A stretch of 64,000 nucleotides of DNA from contig NZ_FQWM01000008.1 of the NCBI RefSeq assembly GCF_900129685.1, forward strand, positions 1 through 64,000, given 5' to 3'. Position numbers and translations under genes: made by a program. The notes beneath the pieces are model-generated. The model made no database searches and was not told the DNA's origin. It worked only from the letters and a program-made list of their open reading frames with translations. The number at the start of each line of letters is the position of its first letter. Position 1 is the stretch's first letter. The DNA comes from Cognatishimia maritima (GTDB lineage Bacteria > Pseudomonadota > Alphaproteobacteria > Rhodobacterales > Rhodobacteraceae). Positions 25,865 to 35,310 of the stretch are shown in pieces.

Positions 25865-26713
25865 TCAGAAATCCAACCCCAAATCCACTGTCCGTGCCGA
25901 ATGGGTCAGCGCGCCGGAGGAAATGTAATCCACCCCGGTCGCCGAAATCGACGCAATCCGGTCAAGGCGGACGTTACCGGATGCTTCGGTGACCATTCGG
26001 CCATCGACCATCTGCACGGCTTCGCGCAGCGTGTCATTGTCCATATTGTCCAAAAGCACGACGGACGCACCGCCAACGTCGAGCACTTCTTTGAGTTGCG
26101 CCAAAGTGTCGACTTCGATCTCAACTGTCATCATGTGGCTTGCATGGGCCTTTGTGGCCTGCAGCACCTGCCGCACACCACCGGCGGCGGCGATGTGGTT
26201 GTCTTTGATCAGGATCGCATCTGACAGCGAGTAGCGGTGATTGTGCCCACCGCCATGCAGCACGGCCAACTTTTCAACCAACCGCATGTTCGGAGTTGTT
26301 TTGCGCGTACAAGTCACGCGGGTTTTGGTGCCTTTGGTCTCGGCCACGAAACTGGCTGTCATGGTGGCGATGCCGGTCAGGCGACCGGCATAGTTTAGGG
26401 CCACACGTTCGCCAGACAGGATCGAGGCAGCCTTACCGCTGATCTCCATCAGCGTGTCGCCCTTTTTACAGGGCTGCCCATCGGCGATCAGAGTTTTCAC
26501 CTCCAGCTCTGGGTCCACCAACCGAAACGCCAGCGCGGCCACCTGCATGCCGGACACAACGGCATCCTCGCGCGCATTGATGCGGGCGTCATAGGTCGTC
26601 TCCGCCGGGATCACAGCACGCGTTGTCACATCGCCATAGCTGCCGAGGTCTTCCATCAGGGCATTGCGCACCATCGGCTCTAGGATCAAATCGGGGACAG
26701 CGGCAAAACTCAT
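25865..26713 (-). CDS. nadC: nicotinate-nucleotide pyrophosphorylase (quinolinate phosphoribosyltransferase)
   Basis: This 282-residue enzyme turns quinolinate and PRPP into nicotinate mononucleotide, the last step of the pathway encoded here. Conserved parts are EDLGSYGDVTTRAVIP near the start, RKTTPNMRLVEKLAVLHGGG (about 140-160), and the C-terminal SGNVRLDRI and GVDYISSGALTHSA. The ATG at 26713 overlaps the nadB stop (ATGA); upstream frame to 26881 is an artefact. Confidence 0.96.
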   Translation of the reverse strand: MSFAAVPDLILEPMVRNALMEDLGSYGDVTTRAVIPAETTYDARINAREDAVVSGMQVAALAFRLVDPELEVKTLIADGQPCKKGDTLMEISGKAASILSGERVALNYAGRLTGIATMTASFVAETKGTKTRVTCTRKTTPNMRLVEKLAVLHGGGHNHRYSLSDAILIKDNHIAAAGGVRQVLQATKAHASHMMTVEIEVDTLAQLKEVLDVGGASVVLLDNMDNDTLREAVQMVDGRMVTEASGNVRLDRIASISATGVDYISSGALTHSARTVDLGLDF

Positions 26714-28272
26714 GCGGGTTCCTCTGAAAGTTGATCGCGCAGGGCCTTGGCCTCTGCAAAGGTCATCTTGGAGCGCGTGCCAGCGCCGGGCAAGGTGTTC
26801 GGGAAATCGGATCGTTCGTGCGCCCCGCGGCTTTCCTCGCGCAAAAGCGCTGCAGCGGCAATCAACGTGGCCGTCGCACACATATTCTGAAAGCTGGGCG
26901 AGGGGTCGCGGGCTTCAAGCGATGCGATGTTAAACAACGCTTGTTTCAGGCCTTCGCCACTGCGCACAACGCCGACCAGATCCGTCATCGTGCGCCGGAG
27001 CGCTGCAATACCCTGCCGGTCTGGTGGAAAGCCAATGCCATCAAAGGTGATTTCAACAGGAGCGGCGTCGCTGATATTGGTCTGTGAAGCAATTCCGTCG
27101 GCGCAAATGCGGGCATAGACCAGCGCTTCGAGCAAACCGTTGGAGGCCAAGCGGTTCGCGCCGTGCAGTCCCGTCGAAGAGGCCTCTCCGCAAACCCATA
27201 GGTTTTTCAGCGAGGCGCGGCCTGCTCGATCCGTAGCAATGCCGCCCATGTGGTAATGGGCCGCCGGGGCCACGGGGATCGGCTCTTTCACAGGGTCGAT
27301 GCCATTGCGCGCGCAGTATTCTGCGACCGAAGGGAAGTTGGTTGTGATCGACGCACCAAGCGCCGCGCGGGTGTCCAACATTGGGCGATTGCCCGCCTGA
27401 TGCTGTGCAAAAATGGCCCGCGCAACAACATCGCGTGGGGCGAGTTCGGCGTCTGGGTGTACGGCTTGCATAAACCGCTCACCGTGTTTGTTTATCAGAA
27501 TGGCACCTTCACCCCGCAGGGCTTCGGTGGCCAGCGGGGCAGGGTCTTCGCCGACGTCCATGGCTGTCGGGTGGAATTGGACGAATTCCGCATCCGCAAT
27601 CTGCGCGCCGGCGCGCGCGGCCATACCGATCACCTGACCGCGAATACGCGGCGGGTTGGTGGTGATCGCGTAAAGCCCGCCAGAGCCACCGCCAGCCAGC
27701 AAATAGGCGGATCCGCGTAACATGACCGGCTCGGACCGCGTTTCATCGCTTTCTTGGATGGCGACGCCGGTGACCTTGCCGTCTTGGACGTCCAACTCCA
27801 CCGCCATGGTGCCTTCCAGCACTTGGATCGAAGGTGTCTGGCGCGCTTCTTCGATCAAGGCGGCCATGATCTGCGCCCCGGCCTGATCGCCTTTGACGCG
27901 CACGACACGGGCAAAACTATGCGCTGCCTCGCGGCTGAGGACGTACTTGCCATCTTCGGTCCGGTCAAAGGGCGTTCCGAGTTTGGTCAGATCAAGAATA
28001 TGCTCTCTTGCTTCCTGTGTGACCATGCTGGCCACATCGGCGTCCACGGTGCCCGCACCAGCGTTCAACGTGTCATGCGCATGGCTTTCGGGACTATCGC
28101 TTTCGTCCATCGCGGCAGCGACGCCGCCCTGTGCCCAAGCCGAACTCGCGCCCTTGCCAAGCGGTTCAGGGGAGATCACAACAACCGGGCGCGGCGCAAG
28201 TTTCAGCGCGGCATAAAGCGCGCCCATCCCTGCGCCGACGATGACGATCCGGTCGGTGGCGATCTCTTGCAT
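26710..28272 (-). CDS. nadB: L-aspartate oxidase
   Basis: This 520-residue FAD enzyme oxidises aspartate to iminoaspartate, which NadA then uses. The FAD-binding start is IVIVGAGMGALYAALKLAP (about 9-27); other signatures are GASSAWAQGGVAAAMDESDS (41-60) and FVQFHPTAMDVGEDPAPL. The C-terminal part resembles the succinate-dehydrogenase/fumarate-reductase flavoprotein fold. It sits five bases behind nadA and overlaps nadC. Confidence 0.95.
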   Translation of the reverse strand: MQEIATDRIVIVGAGMGALYAALKLAPRPVVVISPEPLGKGASSAWAQGGVAAAMDESDSPESHAHDTLNAGAGTVDADVASMVTQEAREHILDLTKLGTPFDRTEDGKYVLSREAAHSFARVVRVKGDQAGAQIMAALIEEARQTPSIQVLEGTMAVELDVQDGKVTGVAIQESDETRSEPVMLRGSAYLLAGGGSGGLYAITTNPPRIRGQVIGMAARAGAQIADAEFVQFHPTAMDVGEDPAPLATEALRGEGAILINKHGERFMQAVHPDAELAPRDVVARAIFAQHQAGNRPMLDTRAALGASITTNFPSVAEYCARNGIDPVKEPIPVAPAAHYHMGGIATDRAGRASLKNLWVCGEASSTGLHGANRLASNGLLEALVYARICADGIASQTNISDAAPVEITFDGIGFPPDRQGIAALRRTMTDLVGVVRSGEGLKQALFNIASLEARDPSPSFQNMCATATLIAAAALLREESRGAHERSDFPNTLPGAGTRSKMTFAEAKALRDQLSEEPA

Positions 28273-28277
28273 CGGGC

Positions 28278-29327
28278 TTAAAGGCCGAGCTTTTTAGACA
28301 AGTCGATCATCGCCTGAACAGACTGGCGCGCTTTTTCGGCGATCGCCGCATCCACCTCGACCTGATTTTCCATAGTGTGCAGCACATAAAGGATCTTTTC
28401 CAAGGAGATTTTCTTCATATAGGGGCACATGTTGCAGGGCTTGGCGAATTCAACTTCGGGCAGTTCGTCAGCGATGTTCGACGCCATCGAACATTCCGTG
28501 ACCAGCATCGCTTTGGCGGGTTTGTTGTCGTGCACCCACTTGATGATGCCGCTGGTCGAGCCGGTGAAATCGGATTCCGCCACAACGTCCGGGGTGCATT
28601 CCGGGTGTGCGATGATTTTAACTTCTGGGTCCAACTCGCGATAGGCGCGCAGGTCGTCCGCTGTGTAAAGTTCGTGCACGATGCAGGACCCTTCCCAGAA
28701 GACAACTTTCTTCTTGGACTGGTTCGCCACGTTTTGCGCAAGGAACTGATCCGGCGTCATAATCACGGTGTCGCTTTCCATCGCGTCCACGATTTGAACC
28801 GCATTTGACGACGTACAACAGATATCTGACGCGGCTTTGACTTCTGCCGTGGTGTTGACATACGACACCACCGGCGCGCCGGGATATTTGGCGCGCATAT
28901 CTTCGATACCCTCAGCGGTGATGGATTCTGCCAAAGAGCAGCCCGCGCCCATGTCTGGCATCAAGACAATTTTGTCTGGGCTAAGAATTTTAGACGTTTC
29001 GGCCATGAAATGCACACCGGCCTGTACGATCACATCGGCCTCGACCTCGGTGGCTTCCATCGCCAGTTGCAGGCTGTCGCCGACAAAATCGCTGACGCCA
29101 TGGAAGATTTCCGGCGTCATGTAGTTGTGGCCTAGGATCACGGCATTGCGCTTGGCCTTCATCTCTTGGATGGCTTTGACATAAGGCGCATAGATCGCCC
29201 AATCCGCCGGAGAGATCACCCGGTCCATCTTGCTGTAAACATCCTGCATCGACGCCGCCAAATCGGGGTTCGGAGCAAGGTCATAATGGTCGGAAAGTGT
29301 GGAGCGCACGTTGGTTAGATCGAGCAA
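28278..29327 (-). CDS. nadA: quinolinate synthase A
   Basis: This 349-residue iron-sulfur enzyme condenses iminoaspartate with dihydroxyacetone phosphate to give quinolinate. Likely [4Fe-4S] cysteines are in MPDMGAGCSLA, in TECSMASNIADEL and in KPCNMCPYMKK. It heads the nadA-nadB-nadC operon. The ATG at 29327 is preceded by an AGGGAACT site. Confidence 0.95.
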   Translation of the reverse strand: MLDLTNVRSTLSDHYDLAPNPDLAASMQDVYSKMDRVISPADWAIYAPYVKAIQEMKAKRNAVILGHNYMTPEIFHGVSDFVGDSLQLAMEATEVEADVIVQAGVHFMAETSKILSPDKIVLMPDMGAGCSLAESITAEGIEDMRAKYPGAPVVSYVNTTAEVKAASDICCTSSNAVQIVDAMESDTVIMTPDQFLAQNVANQSKKKVVFWEGSCIVHELYTADDLRAYRELDPEVKIIAHPECTPDVVAESDFTGSTSGIIKWVHDNKPAKAMLVTECSMASNIADELPEVEFAKPCNMCPYMKKISLEKILYVLHTMENQVEVDAAIAEKARQSVQAMIDLSKKLGL

Positions 29328-29354
29328 CGGTCAGTTCCCTGTCAGCTTCGTTAA

Positions 29355-29370
29355 GGCGGATTTACACGCC
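29355..29370 (-). promoter_or_regulatory. inverted repeat in the nadA promoter region
   Basis: GGCG-GATTTACA-CGCC lies 28 bases upstream of nadA. A minus-strand TATATT (29377-29382) just upstream could be the -10, which would put this palindrome near the transcription start, where a repressor of NAD synthesis would act. The hexamer is weak and no known operator consensus was matched. Confidence 0.25.
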
Positions 29371-29515
29371 TGTTACAATATAGGCTAGGGAAATAGGGGA
29401 AAAAGGCACTAAGCGGCGGTGATTTTCCCGAAAACAGCAGAATCGCGCAGGATTCGGTGCGTAAATCCGTAGTTTTTTGACTGCACGGACAAGATTGTTG
29501 TGCCGATGGAATATG

Positions 29516-30541
29516 TTAGCGCCTAAAGATGCGGAACAGCACGGGGGCGAAGCTGACAATAATTACGATTCTCAGAATATGGTGCAGCACGACGTAAGTG
29601 AGGTCTCCGCCTGCAATAATCGCGAGTACAACCATCTCGGACTGCCCGCCTGGCAAAAAAGCGAGAAAGGCATCCAAGCCGGGTGCGAGACCCAAATGAA
29701 TGATGACTTCGATAAAAAGCGCGGACAGTGCGGCCAACTGCAACCCATTGACCAGTCCCGCCAGAACATAGCGACGGAATTCTTTCAGCGTCAGGCCGAC
29801 ATATTTTACGCCGACACCAATCGCGATGAAGAATTGGCTGGCCCAAATCAATTCTGCAGGCGGTCGCTGAGTAATGACGCCGCATAGACTCAGGACCGTC
29901 GCTAGAATCAAGGGTCCGATGATGGTCGCTCCAAGCAGTTTCAATTTCACGCCGAGCCACCAGCCGCCCAGCCCAGCAAACACCATCCATGCCATCTGCA
30001 GCGCTGGCGTCTCCCTTGCTGCAATACCTGGGCGCGCCAATAGATCGACATCCCAAAACAATGAGATCACAATCGGCGCGAGGCCAATGATCAGCAACAC
30101 ACGCGTTGCATGGATCAGGCTGAGCGCCCGCAGATTGCCGCCCGCGGCTTCGCCAAAGATCAGCAGATCCTGTAGTCCGCCGGGCATTGCACCGTAGTAA
30201 GCTGTCACTTTGTCGAGCTTAAATGCCCATCGCAAAAGCGGGTACGATGTGACGGCGACAAGGGCTATAAAAAGCGGCACCATGACCAGTGACAGTGCCA
30301 TGCGTGGTGCCTCTGTCAGGACATCTGGAGTAATGGAAGCACCAATCGCGACACCAAGCACAGTGCGGAAGCCAAAGTTCAACGGCTTGTTCATTCGAAG
30401 GTCGACGCCCAACAAGGCCACTGCAAGACAGATCGCAAGCGGGCCCATCAAGAACGGGAGCGGCAACCCAATCAACCACCACAGCACGGCGCCGATAGCG
30501 CCGAGCGAATAGGTTTTCAGCTGAATCCATTGGGTTTGCAT
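29516..30541 (-). CDS. AbrB-family membrane protein
   Basis: This 341-residue protein matches the AbrB (putative ammonia monooxygenase regulator) family of integral membrane proteins, with about ten hydrophobic segments. Typical parts are LPFLMGPLAICLAVALLGV (about 28-46), YGAMPGGLQDLLIFGEAAGG (about 121-140) and FLAFLPGGQSEM near the end; the two GG-rich loops sit in matching positions of two repeats. Function is not established; transport is likely by architecture. The ATG at 30541 fits the family start; the frame extends upstream to 31114 only by chance. Confidence 0.85.
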   Translation of the reverse strand: MQTQWIQLKTYSLGAIGAVLWWLIGLPLPFLMGPLAICLAVALLGVDLRMNKPLNFGFRTVLGVAIGASITPDVLTEAPRMALSLVMVPLFIALVAVTSYPLLRWAFKLDKVTAYYGAMPGGLQDLLIFGEAAGGNLRALSLIHATRVLLIIGLAPIVISLFWDVDLLARPGIAARETPALQMAWMVFAGLGGWWLGVKLKLLGATIIGPLILATVLSLCGVITQRPPAELIWASQFFIAIGVGVKYVGLTLKEFRRYVLAGLVNGLQLAALSALFIEVIIHLGLAPGLDAFLAFLPGGQSEMVVLAIIAGGDLTYVVLHHILRIVIIVSFAPVLFRIFRR

Positions 30542-30724
30542 GTGTGTTCTTTCTGTCTTCTGACTGTCTGAAAACGCCGCAAAAAGAAAGCGCAAATCGT
30601 CTTTGCTTTTTGCCGGTCGCAGAATGCCCTGCGATACGCGATGCTTCGCCGCTTCACATTCGTACCGAGGCTGGACCTTTGCAAATGAATGGGGCATAGA
30701 GAAACGGAATTCGCGGAGGCACAC

Positions 30725-31108
30725 ATGGGCATTCTCAACTCTCTTTTGCGCGCAGTCACTTGGTGGAACGGGCAGACTTTGAACACGCAGTTCTTCACCT
30801 GGCGGAAGGGCGAAAAAGTCGGCGAGGATGATCAGGGCAACAGCTATTACCGCAATGCGGACGACAGCAAGCGCTGGGTGATTTACAACGGCGAAGCTGA
30901 GGCAAGCCGCGTTGGGCCTGATTGGCACGGCTGGTTGCATCGTACCTACGATGAAGTCCCTTCGGAAAAGCCGTTGAAGCACAAAGCGTGGGAAAAACCG
31001 CACCAAGAAAACCTGACTGGCACCGCTTTGGCCTATGCGCCCGCTGGGTCGATCCGGGCTGGCGCGCCGGTCGAGCGGTCTGACTACGAAGCTTGGCAGC
31101 CAGAATAA
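30725..31108 (+). CDS. NDUFA12-like NADH:ubiquinone oxidoreductase accessory subunit
   Basis: This 127-residue protein matches the 17.2-kDa (NDUFA12/B17.2) family. Motifs are [20 protein letters not shown] (about 24-43) and [20 protein letters not shown] (about 50-69). In alphaproteobacteria this is an accessory subunit or assembly protein of respiratory complex I at the inner membrane. No other complex I gene is in the window. The start at 30725 follows GGAGG upstream. It heads a short plus-strand set with MlaD and DUF2155. Confidence 0.9.
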   Translation: MGILNSLLRAVTWWNGQTLNTQFFTWRKGEKVGEDDQGNSYYRNADDSKRWVIYNGEAEASRVGPDWHGWLHRTYDEVPSEKPLKHKAWEKPHQENLTGTALAYAPAGSIRAGAPVERSDYEAWQPE

Positions 31109-31125
31109 CAGCATAGGTTTTCATC

Positions 31126-31572
31126 ATGGCAGCGCAGAACACAGAAGTGGCAGTTGGTGGTCTTGTCCTTGCGGCCGCTTTGGGCTTTGGCATCTATATG
31201 GGCCAAGTTGCCGGGTTTGCTGACCGGTCTTCGGGCTATGATCTGACAGCTTCTTTCCGCTCTATCGAGGGCGTGACCGTTGGCACCGACGTGCGACTGG
31301 CCGGGGTTAAGATTGGCACTGTCACAGATATCGCGTTGAACCCAGAAACCTTCCGCGCCGACGCGCGGTTCACGGTGCAGGACGAAGTCTTGCTGCCGGA
31401 TGACACGGCGGTTGTGATTTCCTCCGAGGGTCTCTTGGGTGGTAATTTTGTTGAAATTCTGCCCGGTGGCTCGCCCTTCAATTTGGAAGATGGCGGAGAG
31501 ATCATCGACACACAAGGCGCGGTTAGCCTGATCTCTCTCTTGCTTAAATTTGTCTCTGGTAGTGGCGAATGA
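31126..31572 (+). CDS. outer-membrane lipid asymmetry protein MlaD-like (MCE family)
   Basis: This 148-residue protein has one N-terminal membrane helix (about 9-29) and one MCE domain: YDLTASFRSIEGVTVGTDVR, then LAGVKIGTVTDIAL, and the end ISSEGLLGGNFVEILPGG. MlaD-type proteins bind phospholipids in the periplasm for the Mla ABC transporter. The other Mla components are not here. It overlaps the DUF2155 gene by four bases. Confidence 0.9.
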   Translation: MAAQNTEVAVGGLVLAAALGFGIYMGQVAGFADRSSGYDLTASFRSIEGVTVGTDVRLAGVKIGTVTDIALNPETFRADARFTVQDEVLLPDDTAVVISSEGLLGGNFVEILPGGSPFNLEDGGEIIDTQGAVSLISLLLKFVSGSGE

Positions 31573-32033
31573 AGTGGCTTGCGGGCATTGCACTTTGCTT
31601 TTGCTGTGCGAATGTCAGCGCGCAAGAGATCATCATTGAAGAGTTGAATGGTTTGGAAGATGGGATTTCCCTGTCCCAAAGCCCGATCTTTGAAGATGTG
31701 GTTGAAGAAGTCACAGCAGTACCGGGCACCGGTGCGGTTTTGCGCGGGCTGGATAAACTCAGCGGCCATGTCGAAGACTTTGAACTGCAAAACGGCTTTA
31801 GTGTGGGCTTTGGCCAGCTTCGGATTGATCTCGCCGAATGTCGTCACCCGGATGATAATGCAACGGGTGAGGCCTATGCCTTCTTGACGATTTTTGATGG
31901 CCCTGCGGTGGGTGAGCCCGCGTTTCAGGGGTGGATGATTGCCTCATCTCCGGCGCTGAACGCGATGGATCATGCGCGCTATGATATTTGGGTTCTGCGT
32001 TGCACAACCGCGCCGGAAGAAGGCAGCGAATAA
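31569..32033 (+). CDS. DUF2155 domain protein, exported
   Basis: This 154-residue protein has a signal peptide (MKWLAGIALCFCCANVSA, cut near 18-19). A DUF2155 core follows, with ATVRGLDKLSG-like text here reading AVLRGLDKLSGHVEDFELQN (about 56-75) and FQGWMIASSPALNAMDH near the end. The family is linked by neighbourhood to envelope genes but has no known activity. ATGA-type overlap with mlaD suggests coupling. Its last 55 bases overlap the convergent aat gene. Confidence 0.85.
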   Translation: MKWLAGIALCFCCANVSAQEIIIEELNGLEDGISLSQSPIFEDVVEEVTAVPGTGAVLRGLDKLSGHVEDFELQNGFSVGFGQLRIDLAECRHPDDNATGEAYAFLTIFDGPAVGEPAFQGWMIASSPALNAMDHARYDIWVLRCTTAPEEGSE

Positions 32034-32617
32034 GCGTAGATGTCAGCGCTTTGCCCCAAGGCGGTCTCAAGCAACGCGTGGTAGGCTTGGCGCGAAATTT
32101 CCACACCGCCGAGTGATTTCAAATGCGGTGTTAGGAACTGCGTATCAAAAAGAGTGAACCCGCATTGATCAAGATGCGTCGTCAGGTATGCGAGCGCGAT
32201 CTTGCTGGCGTCTGTCTGACGCGAGAACATGCTTTCCCCAAAAAACGCACTTCCCAGAACGACACCGTAAACGCCGCCGATCAAGTCACCGTCTGGGGTC
32301 CAGACTTCTAGAGAATGCGCCTGAGCATTGCGATGCAATGCGTTGTAAAGGCGATGTATTTCGTCGTTGATCCAGGTGTCTTCTCTGTCGGCACAACCAT
32401 CCAAGACACCAGCAAAATCATTGTCCAATGTCACGGCGAAGCCGCCGCGAGAGATACGGCGCGCAAGGCTGCGAGAGATGTGGAAAGCATCAAGCGGCAG
32501 GATGCCGCGGCGTTTTGGGTCGACCCAGAAAATCTCTGGATCGTCCCGATGTTCTGACATGGGAAAAACACCCATTGCGTAGGCGCGCATCAACATTTGA
32601 GGCGTGATCTGCCCCAC
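31979..32617 (-). CDS. aat: leucyl/phenylalanyl-tRNA--protein transferase
   Basis: This 212-residue enzyme adds Leu or Phe to the N-terminus of proteins with basic first residues, marking them for ClpS/ClpAP. Signatures are AYAMGVFPMSEHRDD (about 12-26), IFWVDPKRRGILPLDAFHIS and GGVYGVVLGSAFFGESMFSR. The C-terminal end overlaps DUF2155 on the other strand. It follows accC by 21 bases on the same strand, an arrangement common in this order. Confidence 0.95.
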   Translation of the reverse strand: MGQITPQMLMRAYAMGVFPMSEHRDDPEIFWVDPKRRGILPLDAFHISRSLARRISRGGFAVTLDNDFAGVLDGCADREDTWINDEIHRLYNALHRNAQAHSLEVWTPDGDLIGGVYGVVLGSAFFGESMFSRQTDASKIALAYLTTHLDQCGFTLFDTQFLTPHLKSLGGVEISRQAYHALLETALGQSADIYAYSLPSSGAVVQRRTQIS

Positions 32618-32638
32618 GTTATTGCGCGCCGTTAGGCA

Positions 32639-33985
32639 TCACGCGTAGGTGGCCTCAAGCCATTTTTCCAGCCAGTGAATATTGTATTCACCTGTCTGGA
32701 TGGCTTCTTCTGCCAACAGCTGATGGAACAGCGGCACGGTGGTGTCGATGCCGTCAATGATCAACTCACCCAAGGCGCGGTTCAGGCGCGCCAAGGCCTC
32801 TGGCCGGTCGCGTCCGTGCACGATCAGCTTGCCAATCAAGCTGTCGTAGTAAGGCGGGATGGAATAGCCATCATACAACGCCGAATCCATCCGTACGCCC
32901 AGCCCACCCGGCGCATGGAACTGCGTGATTTTGCCGGGGCAAGGGGAGAAGTTCGGCAGACGCTCTGCATTCAGGCGTACCTCAATGGAGTGGCCGTTGA
33001 TTTGCAGATCGTCCTGTGTGAAGGACATGTCCAGACCTTCGGCCACACGAATCTGTTCGCGCACCAGATCAACGCCGAAAATGGATTCCGTCACCGGGTG
33101 TTCCACCTGCAGACGCGTGTTCATCTCGATGAAATAGAACTCACCATTTTCATAAAGGAATTCGATGGTGCCCGCGCCAATATAGTTGATCTTGGCAACC
33201 GCATCCGCACAGATCTTACCGATCTTGGCGCGCTCTTCCGGCGTAATGCAGGGGCCGGGGGCCTCTTCGAAAACCTTCTGGTGGCGGCGCTGGAGAGAAC
33301 AATCACGTTCCCCGAGGTGCACCGCCTTGCCCTTGCCATCACCAAAGACCTGAATCTCGATGTGACGCGGTGTGGTCAGGTATTTCTCGATATAGACTTC
33401 GTCGTTGCCAAAGGCGGCTTTGCCTTCTGCACGTGCGGTGCGGAAAGCGGATTCCATATCCTTGGCGGTCTTGGCAACCTTCATGCCACGGCCACCGCCA
33501 CCGGCAGTCGCCTTGATAATCACCGGATAGCCGATCTCTTCGCCAATCTTCTTGGCGGTTTCAAGATCGGGCACGCCGCCGTCAGAGCCGGGAACGCAGG
33601 GCACACCAAGGTCTTTCATTGTGTCCTTGGCGGTGATCTTATCGCCCATGACACGGATGTGTTCCGCCGTCGGGCCAATGAACGTCAGATCGTGGTCTTC
33701 GACGATCTGAACGAATTTGGCGTTTTCCGACAGAAAACCGTAGCCCGGATGAATTGCCTGTGCGCCTGTGACTTCGCAGGCGGCGATGATCGACGCCATG
33801 TTCAGGTAACTGTCCGTGCCCGGTGCCGGGCCGATACAGATGGCTTCGTCAGCCATCCGCACGTGCATCGCGTCGGAGTCAGCGGTGGAATGGACAGCAA
33901 CGGATTTGATGCCCATTTCACGGCAGGCGCGGATCACGCGAAGCGCGATCTCCCCACGGTTGGCAATTAGGATTTTATCAAACAT
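32639..33985 (-). CDS. accC: acetyl-CoA carboxylase, biotin carboxylase subunit
   Basis: This 448-residue ATP-grasp enzyme carboxylates biotin on AccB, the first step of fatty acid synthesis. It begins [33 protein letters not shown] (about 79-91), the ATP loop [14 protein letters not shown] (about 160-173) and [16 protein letters not shown] (about 286-301) are all intact. It lies nine bases after accB. Confidence 0.97.
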   Translation of the reverse strand: MFDKILIANRGEIALRVIRACREMGIKSVAVHSTADSDAMHVRMADEAICIGPAPGTDSYLNMASIIAACEVTGAQAIHPGYGFLSENAKFVQIVEDHDLTFIGPTAEHIRVMGDKITAKDTMKDLGVPCVPGSDGGVPDLETAKKIGEEIGYPVIIKATAGGGGRGMKVAKTAKDMESAFRTARAEGKAAFGNDEVYIEKYLTTPRHIEIQVFGDGKGKAVHLGERDCSLQRRHQKVFEEAPGPCITPEERAKIGKICADAVAKINYIGAGTIEFLYENGEFYFIEMNTRLQVEHPVTESIFGVDLVREQIRVAEGLDMSFTQDDLQINGHSIEVRLNAERLPNFSPCPGKITQFHAPGGLGVRMDSALYDGYSIPPYYDSLIGKLIVHGRDRPEALARLNRALGELIIDGIDTTVPLFHQLLAEEAIQTGEYNIHWLEKWLEATYA

Positions 33986-33994
33986 GTCAGCACC

Positions 33995-34492
33995 TTACTC
34001 GATGATGACCAAAGGTGCGCCATATTCAATCGTGGCCCCATCTTCGACCAGGATACGTTTCACTGTGCCAGCGCGAGGTGCCGGGATGTGGTTCATGGTT
34101 TTCATGGCTTCGACGATCATCAGCGTATCGCCTTCAGCCACGGATGCACCAACAGAGATAAACGCCGGCGCGCCAGGTTCTGCCTGCATATATACCGTGC
34201 CCACCATCGGAGAGGTCACCGCGCCCGGATGGCTCGCAGGATCTTCGTTTGCTGCGGCTGGTGCCGCTGGCGCAGCAGGTGTTGCCGGTGTTGCAGGCGC
34301 GGCTGGAACGGGGGCGGCCATCGGTGCCTGCATCGCAGCAACCACCTCTTTTTGGCGGCTGACACGCACGTTGATACTGTCGTCTTCGCCATATTCGCGC
34401 ATGACTTCGATTTCAGTCAATTCGTTGGTTTGCAACAGTTCTGCCAAGGCCTGAATGAAGGCGACATCAGAGTCGGTGGGTTTTTTGCTCAT
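33995..34492 (-). CDS. accB: acetyl-CoA carboxylase, biotin carboxyl carrier protein
   Basis: This 165-residue carrier has an N-terminal dimerisation part, an Ala/Pro-rich flexible linker (about 52-88), and a C-terminal biotinyl domain. The biotin-accepting lysine is in [15 protein letters not shown] (lysine near 132). It heads the accB-accC-aat operon. The ATG at 34492 has AGAGGAC upstream. Confidence 0.97.
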   Translation of the reverse strand: MSKKPTDSDVAFIQALAELLQTNELTEIEVMREYGEDDSINVRVSRQKEVVAAMQAPMAAPVPAAPATPATPAAPAAPAAANEDPASHPGAVTSPMVGTVYMQAEPGAPAFISVGASVAEGDTLMIVEAMKTMNHIPAPRAGTVKRILVEDGATIEYGAPLVIIE

Positions 34493-34505
34493 GTTTGTCC
34501 TCTGC

Positions 34506-34520
34506 CGCGCATTTTGCGCG
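34506..34520 (-). promoter_or_regulatory. short hairpin in the accB leader
   Basis: CGCGC-ATTTT-GCGCG is a perfect five-pair stem lying just upstream of the accB ribosome site. It could modulate translation. accB is autoregulated in other bacteria, but no such link is shown here. Confidence 0.25.
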
Positions 34521-34637
34521 CTGTGTGTGTTTCCCCTATTGGCTGCTTATAGGCTATATTTTGTGCGAGGAAAAGCAGCCCATCGCTGCCTTTGGAAAGG
34601 AAATGAGACCACCGCGCACCCATCTCGGAAGGTCTTG

Positions 34638-35180
34638 TCAAAGAGGCATGCCAGAGAGTTTTGCGACCAATTCTGCAAGCTTTCGTGCGCCGAATTTCTT
34701 AAGCAGCCGCGCGCGGTACTCTTCAACCGTGCGATAGCTGATTTTCAGGTCCAGCCCGATCTCTTTGGATGTCATACCACGGCAGGTTAGGATCGCGATT
34801 TCGCGCTCTCTTTGGGTCAGGCTGACGACGGGGCGCTCATCGGAAAGATCGGCAAAGGTCCAGACTCCGCAATGAAATGGGTTCTCTGGCGTCAGGGATT
34901 TGCCCCGCACGCGACACCAGAACAGCGTGCCATCCTTGCGGCGCATGATACGTTCATCGGTATATGTTCCTTGCGCCTCAAGTGCTTCGCGGACCTTTGC
35001 ACCAATGGATTCGTAATCTTCGAGCGAGGCGTAAAAATCAGCGATGCTTGCGCCACGGCATTCGTCGATAGTTTTCCCGAACATGGCTGCAAACGCGTCA
35101 TTCGGCGACCGAACGATGCGGTTTTCCAAAAGGCAAATGCCAATCGGTGCATGCTGAAAGGCGAGATCGGATATCGACAT
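34638..35180 (-). CDS. PAS domain LuxR-type transcriptional regulator
   Basis: This 180-residue protein has an N-terminal PAS domain (FQHAPIGICLLENRIVRSPN, about 8-27, to CGVWTFADLSDE, about 112) and a C-terminal LuxR helix-turn-helix (LTQREREIAILTCRGMTSKE, then KISYRTVEEYRARLLKKFGA). There is no receiver or acyl-homoserine-lactone domain, so it probably senses a small ligand or redox signal directly. I use ATG 35180, where the PAS-like sequence begins. Targets are unknown; it stands alone. Confidence 0.85.
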   Translation of the reverse strand: MSISDLAFQHAPIGICLLENRIVRSPNDAFAAMFGKTIDECRGASIADFYASLEDYESIGAKVREALEAQGTYTDERIMRRKDGTLFWCRVRGKSLTPENPFHCGVWTFADLSDERPVVSLTQREREIAILTCRGMTSKEIGLDLKISYRTVEEYRARLLKKFGARKLAELVAKLSGMPL

Positions 35181-35310
35181 AGTCCATGAATGCCCGGCAA
35201 CGCGGCAAATGCCAAGCCTAGCTATGCAGATTTTGGCAGCTTCGTGATTGACCATTGACCAGCACAAAAAATGACGTGAGGGTCTTGCCCGACATAAACC
35301 GGGGATAGAA

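Noticed and set aside
29516-31114. A 532-residue protein including the AbrB-like part
   Set aside because: The first 191 residues lie opposite the NDUFA12-like gene and the divergent promoter region; the family start is at 30541.
32675-33970. 431-codon open frame on the plus strand opposite accC
   Set aside because: It mirrors accC codons, carries no domain and has no ribosome site; a shadow of the real gene.
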